Below are positions 8,650 through 18,600 of a DNA stretch of 64,000 bases, in pieces (the stretch's first letter is position 1; each line of letters begins with the position of its first letter). The position numbers and the translations under genes are program-made. Origin of the DNA: Stutzerimonas stutzeri (lineage in GTDB: Bacteria > Pseudomonadota > Gammaproteobacteria > Pseudomonadales > Pseudomonadaceae); contig NZ_JAMOIC010000001.1 in NCBI RefSeq assembly GCF_024448895.1, positions 186,001 to 250,000 on the forward strand, given 5' to 3'. The notes under the pieces are model-generated. The model did no database searches. It had not been told where the DNA came from and saw nothing but the letters and a program-made list of their open reading frames with translations.

Positions 8650-10110
8650 ATGAGCAAGCTCCAGAGCTGTTTCGCCGTCGCTACGCTGGCGCTGCCGTTA
8701 GCTGTTCCGGCGCTGGCTGAAACGGTCAACCAGACCCTGCCGCCTCGCGTCGCTCAAGCGCTCAAGGCGAACAAGATCGAGAGCAGTGCTCTCTCGGTCG
8801 TCATGCTGCCGCTCAACGGTGGCGGTTCGCCGACGTTTATCAACGCTGACGTGTCGGTCAACCCGGCCTCCACGATGAAGTTGGTAACGACCTACGCAGC
8901 GCTGGAACTGTTGGGCCCCAACCACCAGTGGAAAACCGAATTTCATGCTGACGGGCCAATCGAAAACGGCACGCTCAATGGCAACCTTTATTTAAAGGGT
9001 GGCGGTGACCCCAAGCTCAACATGGAGAAACTCTGGCTCCTGCTGCGTGATCTGCGCGCTAATGGCGTCGAGACGGTGACAGGGGATCTCGTCCTAGATC
9101 GAAGTCATTTCGTGCAGCCGGCCCTGCCCGTCTTCGATGACGACGGTAATGACAAGAACAAGCCTTTCCTGGTGGGCCCGGACTCTCTGCTGGTCAATCT
9201 CAAGGCACTTCGCTTCATTGCCCGCAACGACGACGGCAAGGTGAAGGTATTAGTCGAGCCGCCAATAGAGACCGTTCGCATCGACAATCGCATACAGGCG
9301 CTGCCAAAGGCGAAATGCCCCGGCTGGCCGGACATTCGTTATAACCCCATCGAAGACGCGGACGGCGTGACCGTCGTAGTGACGGGCAAGCTGGCGGTCG
9401 GCTGCAGCGGGCAGACGTACCTTTCTCTTCTAGATCATCAGCGCTACGCAGCCGGTGCCGTAAGGGCAATTTGGAAAGAACTGGGCGGCAAGATCCTGGG
9501 CGGCGACCGAGTGTCCTCAGTTCCAAAGGATGCACGAATGATCGCCCGGGCTTACTCACCCGACCTGGTCGAAATCATTCGTGACATCAACAAGTACAGC
9601 AACAACACCATGGCGCGGCAGTTGTTTCTGAGCCTTGGCGCGGAGTTTCGTAACGAAGCGGATCGCGACGACTCCATGGCCGCGCAGCGCGTGATTCGCC
9701 AGTGGCTGGCGAAGAAGGGGCTGATTTCACCTCATCTGGTGATCGAGAACGGTTCAGGACTCTCACGTGCGGAACGCGTCAGCGCTCGCGAGCTGGCCAG
9801 CCTACTGCAGGCCGCGTGGCAGAGCCCCTATGCAGCGGAATTTATCTCATCGATGCCGCTTGCCGCTGTAGACGGCACGATGCGCAAACGTCTGCGCAAC
9901 ACCGGTGTCGCAGGTAAAGCGCATCTCAAGACAGGGACCCTGAATACCGTGCGCGCCATCGCAGGCTTCAGCCGAGACAGTGAAGGCAAGACCTGGGCTG
10001 TCGTCGCCATACTCAACCATCCGCGGCCATGGGGTGCTTCCTCGATCCTCGATCAAGTACTCGTCAGCCTCTACAACCGCCCAAGTTCTAGCAGGACTGC
10101 TCAACGCTAG
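8650..10110 (+). CDS. dacB: D-alanyl-D-alanine carboxypeptidase/endopeptidase (PBP4, DacB)
   Basis: A periplasmic low-molecular-mass penicillin-binding protein that trims and cleaves peptidoglycan cross-links. From ATG 8650 the 486-residue precursor starts with a signal peptide ending ALA near residue 23. The serine-peptidase S13 motifs are all present: S74-TM-K77 (SxxK), SNN at about 317-319 (SxN) and KTG at about 427-429. The long segment between the first two motifs is the class C insertion. GAGG lies 7 bases before ATG 8650. ATG 8608 also has a plausible site and would add 14 residues in front of the signal peptide. Confidence 0.94.
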   Translation: MSKLQSCFAVATLALPLAVPALAETVNQTLPPRVAQALKANKIESSALSVVMLPLNGGGSPTFINADVSVNPASTMKLVTTYAALELLGPNHQWKTEFHADGPIENGTLNGNLYLKGGGDPKLNMEKLWLLLRDLRANGVETVTGDLVLDRSHFVQPALPVFDDDGNDKNKPFLVGPDSLLVNLKALRFIARNDDGKVKVLVEPPIETVRIDNRIQALPKAKCPGWPDIRYNPIEDADGVTVVVTGKLAVGCSGQTYLSLLDHQRYAAGAVRAIWKELGGKILGGDRVSSVPKDARMIARAYSPDLVEIIRDINKYSNNTMARQLFLSLGAEFRNEADRDDSMAAQRVIRQWLAKKGLISPHLVIENGSGLSRAERVSARELASLLQAAWQSPYAAEFISSMPLAAVDGTMRKRLRNTGVAGKAHLKTGTLNTVRAIAGFSRDSEGKTWAVVAILNHPRPWGASSILDQVLVSLYNRPSSSRTAQR

Positions 10111-10154
10111 CCGATTGCCACCCATGCGGGTGAAGGCTACGCAATGACCCTGCC

Positions 10155-10186
10155 TGGGGCGCGAGGAACTTAACCTCCCCGCCCCA
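10155..10186. terminator. Hairpin between convergent dacB and rlmL
   Basis: TGGGGCG (10155-10161) pairs with CGCCCCA (10180-10186), with GAGG/CCTC pairing inside. It lies in the 86-base convergent gap and lacks a T run on either strand, so its role as terminator is likely but unproven. Confidence 0.45.
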
Positions 10187-10196
10187 CGCGCAGCCG

Positions 10197-12389
10197 TCAC
10201 CGGGATTGCAGCTTCCAGGCACGGTGGATCTTGCTGTTGCGACGGAAGTCTTCGTCCAATGTGGCACCCGTTATCTCTTCAACCGCATAGCGCTGAGCGA
10301 TATCGGCGTCGAGCACGAATTTGCGAAAGTTGTTGGAAAAGTAAAGGGTCCCACCCGTAGCCAGCCGTGCCATTGCCAGGTCCAGCAATGCAACGTGGTC
10401 ACGCTGAACATCGAACACGCCTTCCATGCGCTTGGAGTTCGAAAACGTCGGTGGATCGATGAAAATCAGGTCGTACTCGCCACGATCCTCTTCCAGCCAT
10501 GCCATCACGTCGCCCTGCTCCAGGCGTTGCCGGTAGGACAGACCGTTCAACGCGAGATTGCGACGAGCCCAGTCCAGATAGGTTTTCGACAGGTCGACGC
10601 TCGTCGTGCTGCGGGCGCCACCCTTCGCTGCATGGACGGTCGCGGTGGCCGTGTAGCAATACAGATTCAAAAAGCGCTTGCCCGCCGCTTCGCGCGCAAT
10701 GCGCAGTCTGAGCGGGCGATGATCGAGGAACAGCCCTGTATCCAGGTAGTCGGTCAGGTTCACCAGCAATTTGACGTCACCCTCATGGACTTCTAGAAAC
10801 TCGCCCTGACTGGCCTGCCGCTCATACTGGCGCGTCCCACTCTGGCGCTCCCGGCGCTTGACCACGACACGCTCACGGGAGATGCCCAACGCCTGGGGGA
10901 TCGCGCCCAGCGCATCGTAAAGCCGCGCCTGGGCCTTTTCCGGATCGATCGAGCGTGGCGGCGCATATTCCTGCACATGCACCCAATCACCATAAAGATC
11001 GATCGCCAGCGCATACTCGGGCATGTCGGCGTCGTATAGGCGGTAGCACTGAATGTTTTGCTTGCGAGCCCATTTGCCTAGCAACTTCAGGTTTTTCTGA
11101 AGGCGGTTGGCAAACATCTGTCCGCCTTCACTGAGACGGGCCAGTTCCGCTACCGGCTTCTCCTTCTCATCGACCTCGGCCTTCGGCTCGTTTGACGTCG
11201 AGCGTTGACCAGTGACGAACTGGTCCAGTTCGACCTTTATCAGCAACAGCTTGCAAGGCAACGCGCCATTCCAGAATGCGTACTGCCTATGGCTTCGGAT
11301 GCCCATGCGTTTGCCGAGATCAGGTGCGGAGGTCAGGACTGCCGCTTCCCAGCCGAGGCAGGCCTGCCGCAGGCGTTCACCCATATTCTGATAGAGATAA
11401 ACCAGGCTCGCCTCATCGCCGAGGCGCTCGCCATACGGTGGATTGCAGATCACCAGCCCTTTCTGGTTCTGATCCGGACGTGGCTCGAACGTCGCCACGT
11501 CGCCTTGATAGACACGGATCCAGCTCGCCAAACCAGCGCGCTCGATATTGTTCTTGGCCGGCTGGATTAGACGTGGATCGGCCTCATAACCGCGGATCCA
11601 GAGTGGTGGTTTGGCGAGCCCAGCCTCGGCGCGCGTCTGTGCTTCGGCATGCAGCCGGTTCCACAACGCCGGGACGTGCCCAAGCCAGGCACTGAAGCCC
11701 CACCGCTCGCGGCGTAGATTCGGCGCAATGTCGGCAGCGATCATGGCCCCTTCGACAAGAAAGGTTCCAACACCACACATAGGGTCGCTCAGCGCGCCTC
11801 CAGCGGCGGCGATCCTCGGCCAGCCGGCGCGGATGAGCACTGCTGCAGCGAGGTTTTCCTTCAGCGGCGCAGCGCCCTGCTGCAATCGATAGCCACGTTG
11901 GTGCAGGCTATGACCGGAGAGATCCAGCGAGAGAATCGCCTGACCTCGATCCAGGCGCAGGTGAACGCGTAGATCTGGATTGAGCTTGTCCACGCTCGGC
12001 CGCTCACCGCTGGCGGTGCGGAGGCGATCGACGATGGCATCTTTGACCTTGAGTGCACCGAAGTGAGTGTTGTCGATGCCCGAACCATGTCCGCTGAACT
12101 CCACGGCCAGGCTACCCGTCGCCTCAAGGTGCTCGGACCAGTCCACCTCATGCACACCTTCGTATAGGGTTTCGGCGTTCACCGTAGCGAAGCGATTGAT
12201 CACGAGCAGAACCCGATTGGCCAGACGCGACCAAAGACATAACCGATAAGCGACCTCCATCTCAGCAAAGCCACGGATCGCCGCAGTCTGCTCGCGCGCC
12301 TCTTCAAGACCGAGCCCAATGGCTTCGTCGAGCAGTAGGCCTTCCAGCCCTTTTGGACAGGTAAGGATGAGTTCGTGGCGATCAGTCAT
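10197..12389 (-). CDS. rlmL: Bifunctional 23S rRNA methyltransferase RlmKL (m2G2445 / m7G2069)
   Basis: A 730-residue fused enzyme. The N-terminal THUMP domain (about 50-160) and the first methyltransferase, with SDPMCGVGTFLVEGA and the catalytic ICNPPYGERLG, form the RlmL half, which makes m2G2445. The C-terminal half has FLDHRPLRLRIA, FLNLYCYTATATVHAAKGG and LIFIDPPTFSNSKRM, the RlmK/RlmI-type fold that makes m7G2069. The start is the ATG at 12387-12389, giving MTDRHELILTCPKGLEGLL. The open frame runs 53 codons further upstream, but that extension is arginine/serine-rich and not family-like. It is convergent with dacB. Confidence 0.95.
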   Translation of the reverse strand: MTDRHELILTCPKGLEGLLLDEAIGLGLEEAREQTAAIRGFAEMEVAYRLCLWSRLANRVLLVINRFATVNAETLYEGVHEVDWSEHLEATGSLAVEFSGHGSGIDNTHFGALKVKDAIVDRLRTASGERPSVDKLNPDLRVHLRLDRGQAILSLDLSGHSLHQRGYRLQQGAAPLKENLAAAVLIRAGWPRIAAAGGALSDPMCGVGTFLVEGAMIAADIAPNLRRERWGFSAWLGHVPALWNRLHAEAQTRAEAGLAKPPLWIRGYEADPRLIQPAKNNIERAGLASWIRVYQGDVATFEPRPDQNQKGLVICNPPYGERLGDEASLVYLYQNMGERLRQACLGWEAAVLTSAPDLGKRMGIRSHRQYAFWNGALPCKLLLIKVELDQFVTGQRSTSNEPKAEVDEKEKPVAELARLSEGGQMFANRLQKNLKLLGKWARKQNIQCYRLYDADMPEYALAIDLYGDWVHVQEYAPPRSIDPEKAQARLYDALGAIPQALGISRERVVVKRRERQSGTRQYERQASQGEFLEVHEGDVKLLVNLTDYLDTGLFLDHRPLRLRIAREAAGKRFLNLYCYTATATVHAAKGGARSTTSVDLSKTYLDWARRNLALNGLSYRQRLEQGDVMAWLEEDRGEYDLIFIDPPTFSNSKRMEGVFDVQRDHVALLDLAMARLATGGTLYFSNNFRKFVLDADIAQRYAVEEITGATLDEDFRRNSKIHRAWKLQSR

Positions 12390-12743
12390 GGTATGTCCAG
12401 AAAAAAGTAGTGGATCCGGCGGGCTATCCACTCTGGATCTCGATTCGAAGTTGATGCAGTTCCGACTGTTTCGTCGTGAACTTGATTCGGCAGCGTGGTG
12501 GGGAGCTTCGTGAACAGCGCGTCTCATGCGCCTTATGGGCGACACCACAGTTTAGTTACTTGCTTATTACAAAACGGTCATTCCCGCGCCGGAAGTTTTT
12601 GAGTTAGAACTCGACTCAGCCCGGCATCGCAACGATGTTCGGCAGAACCCGCCACGCCGGCAGCGGGCTTCGTTGGCAGTCTATCTGCCGACCTCGACTT
12701 GAGGTCAACAGGAACACCAGTCAACCACTGAGGGCAATACCCA
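12390..12743. other. Divergent intergenic region rlmL / rmf
   Basis: 354 bases with no credible gene. It must contain the rlmL promoter on the minus strand and the growth-phase-regulated rmf promoter on the plus strand. I could not fix -10/-35 boxes for either with confidence. Confidence 0.5.
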
Positions 12744-12959
12744 ATGAGAAGACTCAAGCGTGATCCGATGGAACGAGCATTTCTACGCGGTTATCAGCAT
12801 GGCATACACGGTAAATCTCGCGACCTATGTCCTTTTTCTCATCCCGAGGTACGCCAAGCCTGGATTAACGGCTGGCGGGAGGGTCGCGGCGACAATTGGG
12901 ACGGCCTGACTGGCGCGGCCGGTATTCATCGATTAAACGAACTCCACGCAGTCGGCTGA
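12744..12959 (+). CDS. rmf: Ribosome modulation factor
   Basis: A 71-residue basic protein, MRRLKRDPMERAFLRGYQHG then LCPFSHPEVRQAWINGWREG, the near-invariant Rmf sequence. Rmf drives 70S ribosomes into inactive 100S dimers in stationary phase. The length is slightly above the E. coli protein because of a C-terminal extension common in pseudomonads. The start has GAGGG about 11 bases upstream, longer than ideal spacing. It lies between rlmL (divergent) and pyrD (convergent). Confidence 0.97.
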   Translation: MRRLKRDPMERAFLRGYQHGIHGKSRDLCPFSHPEVRQAWINGWREGRGDNWDGLTGAAGIHRLNELHAVG

Positions 12960-13011
12960 CACAATCTAACCGACTTCAAATGGCACGCCCCAACCGGGCG
13001 GCGGGCTTGAA

Positions 13012-13043
13012 GCCCGGGGCTCCCAAAGGGAGCCCCTCCGGGC
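13012..13043. terminator. Strong hairpin between convergent rmf and pyrD
   Basis: GCCCGG and GGCTCCC (13012-13024) pair across an AAA loop with GGGAGCC and CCGGGC (13028-13043), interrupted by a 3-base bulge. There is no T run, but the position three bases from the pyrD stop and the stability suggest a two-way stop or an mRNA-stabilising structure. Confidence 0.6.
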
Positions 13044-13045
13044 AA

Positions 13046-14086
13046 TCAACCAATCACATCCTTGCGAGACTGCAGCGCAGCGATCGCATCCACTGCCTCG
13101 CGGATCAATGCCGGACCTTTATAGATGAAGCCGGTATACAGCTGCACCAGAGTCGCACCAGCCTCGATCTTCTCCGCCGCATGGCGCCCTTCAGTGATAC
13201 CGCCAACGGCAATGATCGGAAGACGCCCGTTCAGCGTCTGAGCGAGCACCCGGACAGTATGGGTACTCTTTTCACGAACAGGCGAACCGGACAGCCCGCC
13301 CGCCTCATCGGCATTGGCGAGACCAGCGACACCTTCTCGACCAAGGGTCGTGTTGGTGGCGATGATGGCGTCCATCCCTGCCTGAAAGACGGATTCCGCA
13401 ACGAGCGTGATTTCTTCATCGGTCATGTCTGGCGCGATCTTGATGGCCAGTGGCACTCGTTTGCCATGCAGCACTTCTAGTTCTTCGCGACGCTGGCCGA
13501 TTGCATCGAGCAACTGTTTTAGAGAATCGCCGAACTGCAAACTGCGAAGGCCTGGCGTGTTGGGCGAACTGACATTGACCGTCACATAACTGGCCTGGTG
13601 ATAAACCTTGTCGAGGCAGAGCAGATAATCGTCCTGGGCGCGGTCGACTGGCGTATCGAAGTTTTTGCCGATATTGATTCCGAGGACACCTTTGAAACGG
13701 GCCGCATCAACGCGCTCCAGCAAGGCATCGACACCATGGTTGTTGAAGCCCATGCGGTTGATGATGGCCTCGGCTTCGGGAAGACGGAAGATACGAGGTT
13801 TGGGATTACCCGGCTGCGGCCTGGGCGTTACCGTCCCGACCTCGACAAATCCGAACCCCAACTGTGACATCCCGCAGATCGCCTCGCCATTCTTGTCCAG
13901 GCCCGCGGCCAGCCCCACCGGGTTGGGAAATTCAAGCCCCATCACCCGCACTGGCAGGCTTGCCGGCGCCTTGCCGAGCAGGGCATTGAGTCCCAGGCGG
14001 CCGCCTGCACCAATTAGATCGAGCGATAGCTCGTGTGCTGTCTCGGGAGTGAACTTGAAAAGCAGCTGGCGGGCCAGGTTATACAT
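13046..14086 (-). CDS. pyrD: Dihydroorotate dehydrogenase (quinone), class 2
   Basis: It oxidises dihydroorotate to orotate with FMN and the quinone pool in pyrimidine synthesis, at the inner face of the membrane. The 346-residue protein has the N-terminal membrane-associating helix ([20 protein letters not shown]) that marks class 2. It also has [10 protein letters not shown], the FMN segment [27 protein letters not shown] with the catalytic serine, and IAVGGI near the C-terminus. The start gives the standard N-terminus. The gene is alone in orientation between rmf and the DUF2835 gene. Confidence 0.96.
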   Translation of the reverse strand: MYNLARQLLFKFTPETAHELSLDLIGAGGRLGLNALLGKAPASLPVRVMGLEFPNPVGLAAGLDKNGEAICGMSQLGFGFVEVGTVTPRPQPGNPKPRIFRLPEAEAIINRMGFNNHGVDALLERVDAARFKGVLGINIGKNFDTPVDRAQDDYLLCLDKVYHQASYVTVNVSSPNTPGLRSLQFGDSLKQLLDAIGQRREELEVLHGKRVPLAIKIAPDMTDEEITLVAESVFQAGMDAIIATNTTLGREGVAGLANADEAGGLSGSPVREKSTHTVRVLAQTLNGRLPIIAVGGITEGRHAAEKIEAGATLVQLYTGFIYKGPALIREAVDAIAALQSRKDVIG

Positions 14087-14186
14087 ACGCAGCCTAGATC
14101 CTGGGAAAGTGTGGCGCGAGAGTATAGCAGGCGGGCGCTATTCTCAGCGTTGGCGGAACGCTGCCGGCGCATTCGAACAGCACCAG

Positions 14187-14411
14187 CTATGAACTGATCC
14201 GACGCAAGCGAACCAGCTTGCCTTCAGGCGCGAACTCCAGCTCGAATGAACCAAACACTCCAGCCGTTGTCAGAAAGGGTCGCAGATGATGTGCCGGCAG
14301 GCTGACGCTCGTCCCTTCCCGGCTCTTGATCAGGATACGATTAGCGCGCCCTTGATAAACCGCCAGTAGTTTTTCGGCGGGCAGTGCAATATCCAGTACG
14401 AGGCTTGGCAT
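14187..14411 (-). CDS. DUF2835 family protein
   Basis: A 74-residue protein, about the usual family size. It reads as a small beta-rich domain: LDIALPAEKLLAVYQGRANRI, then LPAHHLRPFLTTAGVFGSFEL and a basic end. From memory this matches DUF2835, a family of unknown function in gamma-proteobacteria. GGAGCC lies just upstream of the ATG. Confidence 0.8.
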   Translation of the reverse strand: MPSLVLDIALPAEKLLAVYQGRANRILIKSREGTSVSLPAHHLRPFLTTAGVFGSFELEFAPEGKLVRLRRISS

Positions 14412-14578
14412 GGAGGCTCCTCAATGATCAGCGCAACGATTTTGCCATATCGGCCCTGCACCCGTGTTCGACCACTGGCCTTCAAGCTTGTGATCCAGGA
14501 TCAAAACCCCGGCAAATACGGTGCGCAGCTTCCTCAGCTCTGCCACACTCCGTTCGTTGCCCCACGTGCTCACTCACT

Positions 14579-15493
14579 ATGATGAGCCTGCCCGAGCCGA
14601 TGCCACTCGTGACCTCTCGAATCGCCAGACTTGCTCAGCGCCTTGGACTGACCGGTAGATCCCCGCGTCAGGCCCTCGAGCAGGCCAGCCAGATCAGATT
14701 GCCGTTCGCGCCGCTCTCAGAGCCGGCGCCGAGCATCTACTGGCACGACGGCCCATGTTTACAGCGATTCGTCGACCTTCCAAGAAGCGCGCTATCGGGC
14801 CCGATCCAGGAAGACAAGGCCAGAGCTCGTGCCGCTCTGACCCGGCTCGTACGTCAGGAGCAGAGCACTCATGCGGCACTTGACCTTCGGCAGATCGACG
14901 GTCTCGGTGGGCAGAGCGCTGACGGAGCCACATATCCCACCTTTGAATCCTTCGCCGCCACGCCTGCCTGCCGCCAGCTACGCGTGATCAGTTATAAGGA
15001 TTTCGTACGCACCATCAGCTCTGCGCTGCCCGATTTCGGCTCCATGGGGCCAATCGATGTGCGTCAGGCCAGCTGGCTCGGCGAACGCCTCTACTGGTCA
15101 GGCGAGCACCACGCAGAAGCCTTCGCCTGCGCCATCGCCTATGCGCGACTGCGCGGCCTTGAAGTCAATCTGCCGTGCGAACTGACCGATTACCGTCTCG
15201 ACGCATCAGGCCTCCAAGCGCTCGACAACGAGTACCACGCCGTGACGATGCCCGCGCAGGCGTGGAGTGATCGAGAATTCATGGGGCTGCTGCTCGAAGC
15301 AAAGATTCCTTATGCCCGCCTGACCCTTCTACGCAATGCCAACAACTCCGAACTGCTGCTGCTGGATAAACGTCAGCCTGCCGCCAGCGCGCTGGGCGAA
15401 GGGCTCAAGCTTGCGGGTGCTCCGGACATGGTTCGCTATCTGCGCGACCTCCCCCAGATCACCCGGTTTCGACTCGGCAACAGAACGCTGTAA
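14579..15493 (+). CDS. Conserved hypothetical protein upstream of gdhB (possibly DUF6685)
   Basis: A 304-residue soluble protein with no signal peptide or membrane segment and no motif I can tie to a reaction. Visible landmarks are an N-terminal helix RIARLAQRLGLTG, a central YPTFESFAATPACRQLRVISYKDFV and a C-terminal FRLGNRTL. I connect it with DUF6685 from memory only. The open frame extends upstream to 14384, but tandem ATGs at 14579 and 14582 look more likely, though neither has a strong ribosome binding site. It is convergent with gdhB. Confidence 0.72.
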   Translation: MMSLPEPMPLVTSRIARLAQRLGLTGRSPRQALEQASQIRLPFAPLSEPAPSIYWHDGPCLQRFVDLPRSALSGPIQEDKARARAALTRLVRQEQSTHAALDLRQIDGLGGQSADGATYPTFESFAATPACRQLRVISYKDFVRTISSALPDFGSMGPIDVRQASWLGERLYWSGEHHAEAFACAIAYARLRGLEVNLPCELTDYRLDASGLQALDNEYHAVTMPAQAWSDREFMGLLLEAKIPYARLTLLRNANNSELLLLDKRQPAASALGEGLKLAGAPDMVRYLRDLPQITRFRLGNRTL

Positions 15494-15563
15494 GCACCCT
15501 TAACGATTTCGACGTATTCCACATACGCGTCGACTCGCTCTCCCTCCCAAATTTTACAGAACG

Positions 15564-15594
15564 AAAAAAAACGCCGGTGCGTAAGCACCGGCGT
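15564..15594 (-). terminator. Rho-independent terminator of gdhB
   Basis: A perfect 10-base-pair stem, ACGCCGGTGC / GCACCGGCGT (15571-15594), with a four-base loop. Read on the minus strand it is followed by a run of seven to eight T, 45 bases after the gdhB stop. Confidence 0.92.
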
Positions 15595-15609
15595 CTCGAC
15601 TCGACGGAT

Positions 15610-15633
15610 CAGCCGCCGGTTACCCGGCGGCTG
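15610..15633 (-). other. Second perfect hairpin directly after the gdhB stop
   Basis: CAGCCGCCGG-TTAC-CCGGCGGCTG, a perfect 10-base-pair stem five bases beyond the gdhB stop and just upstream of the true terminator. It has no T run and may protect the long mRNA from 3' decay. Confidence 0.6.
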
Positions 15634-15638
15634 TTGCA

Positions 15639-18600
15639 CTAGCGTCGCGCGCTTTCCATCGCCAGGTCCTGCAGTTCACGACCGGCGACAGCATACATCG
15701 CGTAGTCCACACCGCTCGCGCTGCGCAATTCGACCAGCATTCGCCGCCAGCGCTCAACCTGGTATTCCCGCTGCTCCAGCCACAGCTGAACACGAGCATC
15801 CAGATCTTCAGGCGCATCGCTCATCTGCAGCACAGACACCGTTATGGCCCGTTGCTGACTGTCCAGGTCATCGCGGAAGCTTTCCCGTGCCAGCGCCTGC
15901 CAGTTGTTCTCAACCGGCAAGCTAGTCACCTGCTGCAGATACCAAGGCAGTTCCAGCGCGCCGCCTACGGCGAAATAGGCTGCAGCCACGTCTGCCGGGG
16001 GCTGACCAGTTTCATCAGCGGCCTCCAGAATTGGCAGCAACGTATAGAGGTGATTGGTACCCGCCACCATTCGCGCCAGCAACTCGGGCACACCTGCTTC
16101 GGTATAACGCTCGTAACGTGCCTGCCACAGCTCACGTGTACCACCTTGAAGCAAGGAGTCGAGTTTCAAGCCGAGCGCGGCGACACGAGGCCCGAAATGC
16201 CCAACGTCACGCGCGGCATCCAGCTCATTGCGACGATTGCGCAAGAACCAGCGCGTCGCCCGACGCCCGAGGCGCATCAGCTCGTTCATGAGATTGAGCT
16301 GAAGTTCGGCAGGCACTTTGTAATCCAGCGCCTCGATCTGACGGAACCAGTGAGGCAGATGGAATATGTCACGCACGATTACATAGGCACCGGCAACGTT
16401 GGCCGCACTTAGCCCAGTGGCTTCTCTGAGTCGCTGAACGAAAGTGATACCCATGTTGTTGATCAGATCGTTGGCGATCTGAGTGCTGACGATCTCGCGC
16501 TTGAGTCGATGCTGCAGCATGGACGGGCGATACTGCTCAGCCAGCAGCTGCGGGAAGGCGCTCTCCATTTCCCGTGCAAGATAGTCATCGTCCGGCACGC
16601 GCGATTGCAGCAGCGCCTCCTTGAGATCGATCTTGCTATACGAGATCAGCACTGACAGCTCGGCACGCGTCAGCCCCTTGCCCAGCGATGCACGCTCGGC
16701 CAGCGCGTCGTCACCTGGCAGGAATTCAAGGGCACGATCCAGCAAGCCCGCAGACTCAAGAGAATTGATCAGGCGCTTATATTCAGCCCCACCTTCGCGT
16801 GCGCGGTGTTCGGCCTGAGACAGCGCCTGAGTCTGCTTGTAGTTGTCATGCAGAACCAACTCGCCAACCGCATCCGTCATGTCGAACAGCAACTGATCGC
16901 GCTGTTTGCCAGTCATGTCTCCGGCGCTAACGATTTCGTTGAGCAGGATCTTGATGTTGACCTCATGGTCGGAGCAGTTCACGCCGCCGGCGTTGTCGAT
17001 GAAGTCTGTATTAGCTGCCCCGCCATGCAGGCAGTACTCGACGCGCCCCAACTGGGTGATGCCGAGGTTGCCGCCCTCGCCAATGACCTTTGCCCGCAAC
17101 TCGTTGCCGTTGACCCGCAGAATGTCGTTGGCCTTGTCGCCGACATCCGCATGGCTTTCCGACGTGCTTTTCACATAGGTGCCGATACCGCCGTTCCAGA
17201 GCAGGTCCACCGGCGCCTTTAGCAGTGCATGTATCAGCTCCGCCGGGGTCAGGTGATCGGCCTCGATATCGAATCGTTCCTTCATCTGCGGTGTGATCGC
17301 GATGCGCTTTGCCGAGCGCGGGAACACTCCACCACCGGCGGAGATCAACGACGCGTCGTAATCGGTCCACGAAGACCGCGGCAATTCGAACAGGCGCTTT
17401 CGCTCGACAAAGCTACGCGCGGCGTCAGGGTTAGGATCGATGAAGATGTGCAGATGGTTGAAGGCGGCGACCAGCTGCAGGGTCTCGGACATGAGCAGGC
17501 CGTTGCCAAACACGTCACCGGCCATATCACCGATGCCGATCACGCTGATGATGTCGCGCTGAACGTCTATACCGCGCTCACGGAAGTGGCGCTGTACCGA
17601 TACCCACGCGCCCTTGGCGGTGATGCCCATCTTCTTGTGATCGTAACCAGCCGATCCGCCTGAGGCGAAAGCATCGCCGAGCCAGAAGTCATACTCGGCC
17701 GCAATGCCGTTGGCGATATCGGAGAACGTTGCAGTGCCTTTGTCGGCGGCAACCACTAGATAGGGATCATCCTCGTCGTAGCGCAGAACGTTGGTCGGCG
17801 GAACGACCTGCCCGTCCTTGAGGTTATCGGTGATATCCAACAGCCCGCTGATGAAGATCCGGTAGCAGGCGATACCTTCAGCCAGCACCTCGTCTCGCGA
17901 ACCACTGGTCGGCAGCCGGCGGGGCACGAAGCCGCCCTTCGCTCCGCCGGGCACGATGATGGCGTTCTTGACCTGCTGCGCTTTGACCAGACCCAGCACC
18001 TCGGTGCGGTAATCCTCCTCGCGGTCGGACCAGCGCAACCCACCACGCGCCACCTTGCCACCACGCAGATGCACACCTTCGACCCGCGGCGAGTACACGA
18101 AGATCTCGAACTTTGGCGCCGGACGTGGCATTTCCGGAATGGACCGCGGATCGAGCTTGAAGCTGAAGTAGCTCTTCAGCTTGCCGCTGGCATCGGTCTG
18201 ATAGAAGTTGGTCCTCAGGGTCGCTTTGATCAACGCCAGATAGCGCCGCAGGATGCGGTCTTCGTTGAGCACTGCAACGTCGTCCAGCGCCGTGATGATT
18301 GCCTGCTCGAGGCGAGCCTGCTTGTCAGCGAGGTCTTCCTCGCCAAGCTTGCGGGCGAGATAGAAGCGCATCTTGAACAGGCGGACCAGCTCGCGCGCGA
18401 TCTCGGTGTGATTGAGCAAGGCGCTGGCGATGTAGCCCAGATCGAAGCCCATGCGGATCTGCTTGAGGTAACGGCCGTAGGCCCGCAGCAGCGCCACTTC
18501 GCGCCAGGTCAGACCCGCCGTCAGCACCAATCGGTTGAAAGCGTCGTTTTCCGCCTGGCCGTTGTGGATGGCAATGAATGCATCCTGCAGCGGCTCGTTG

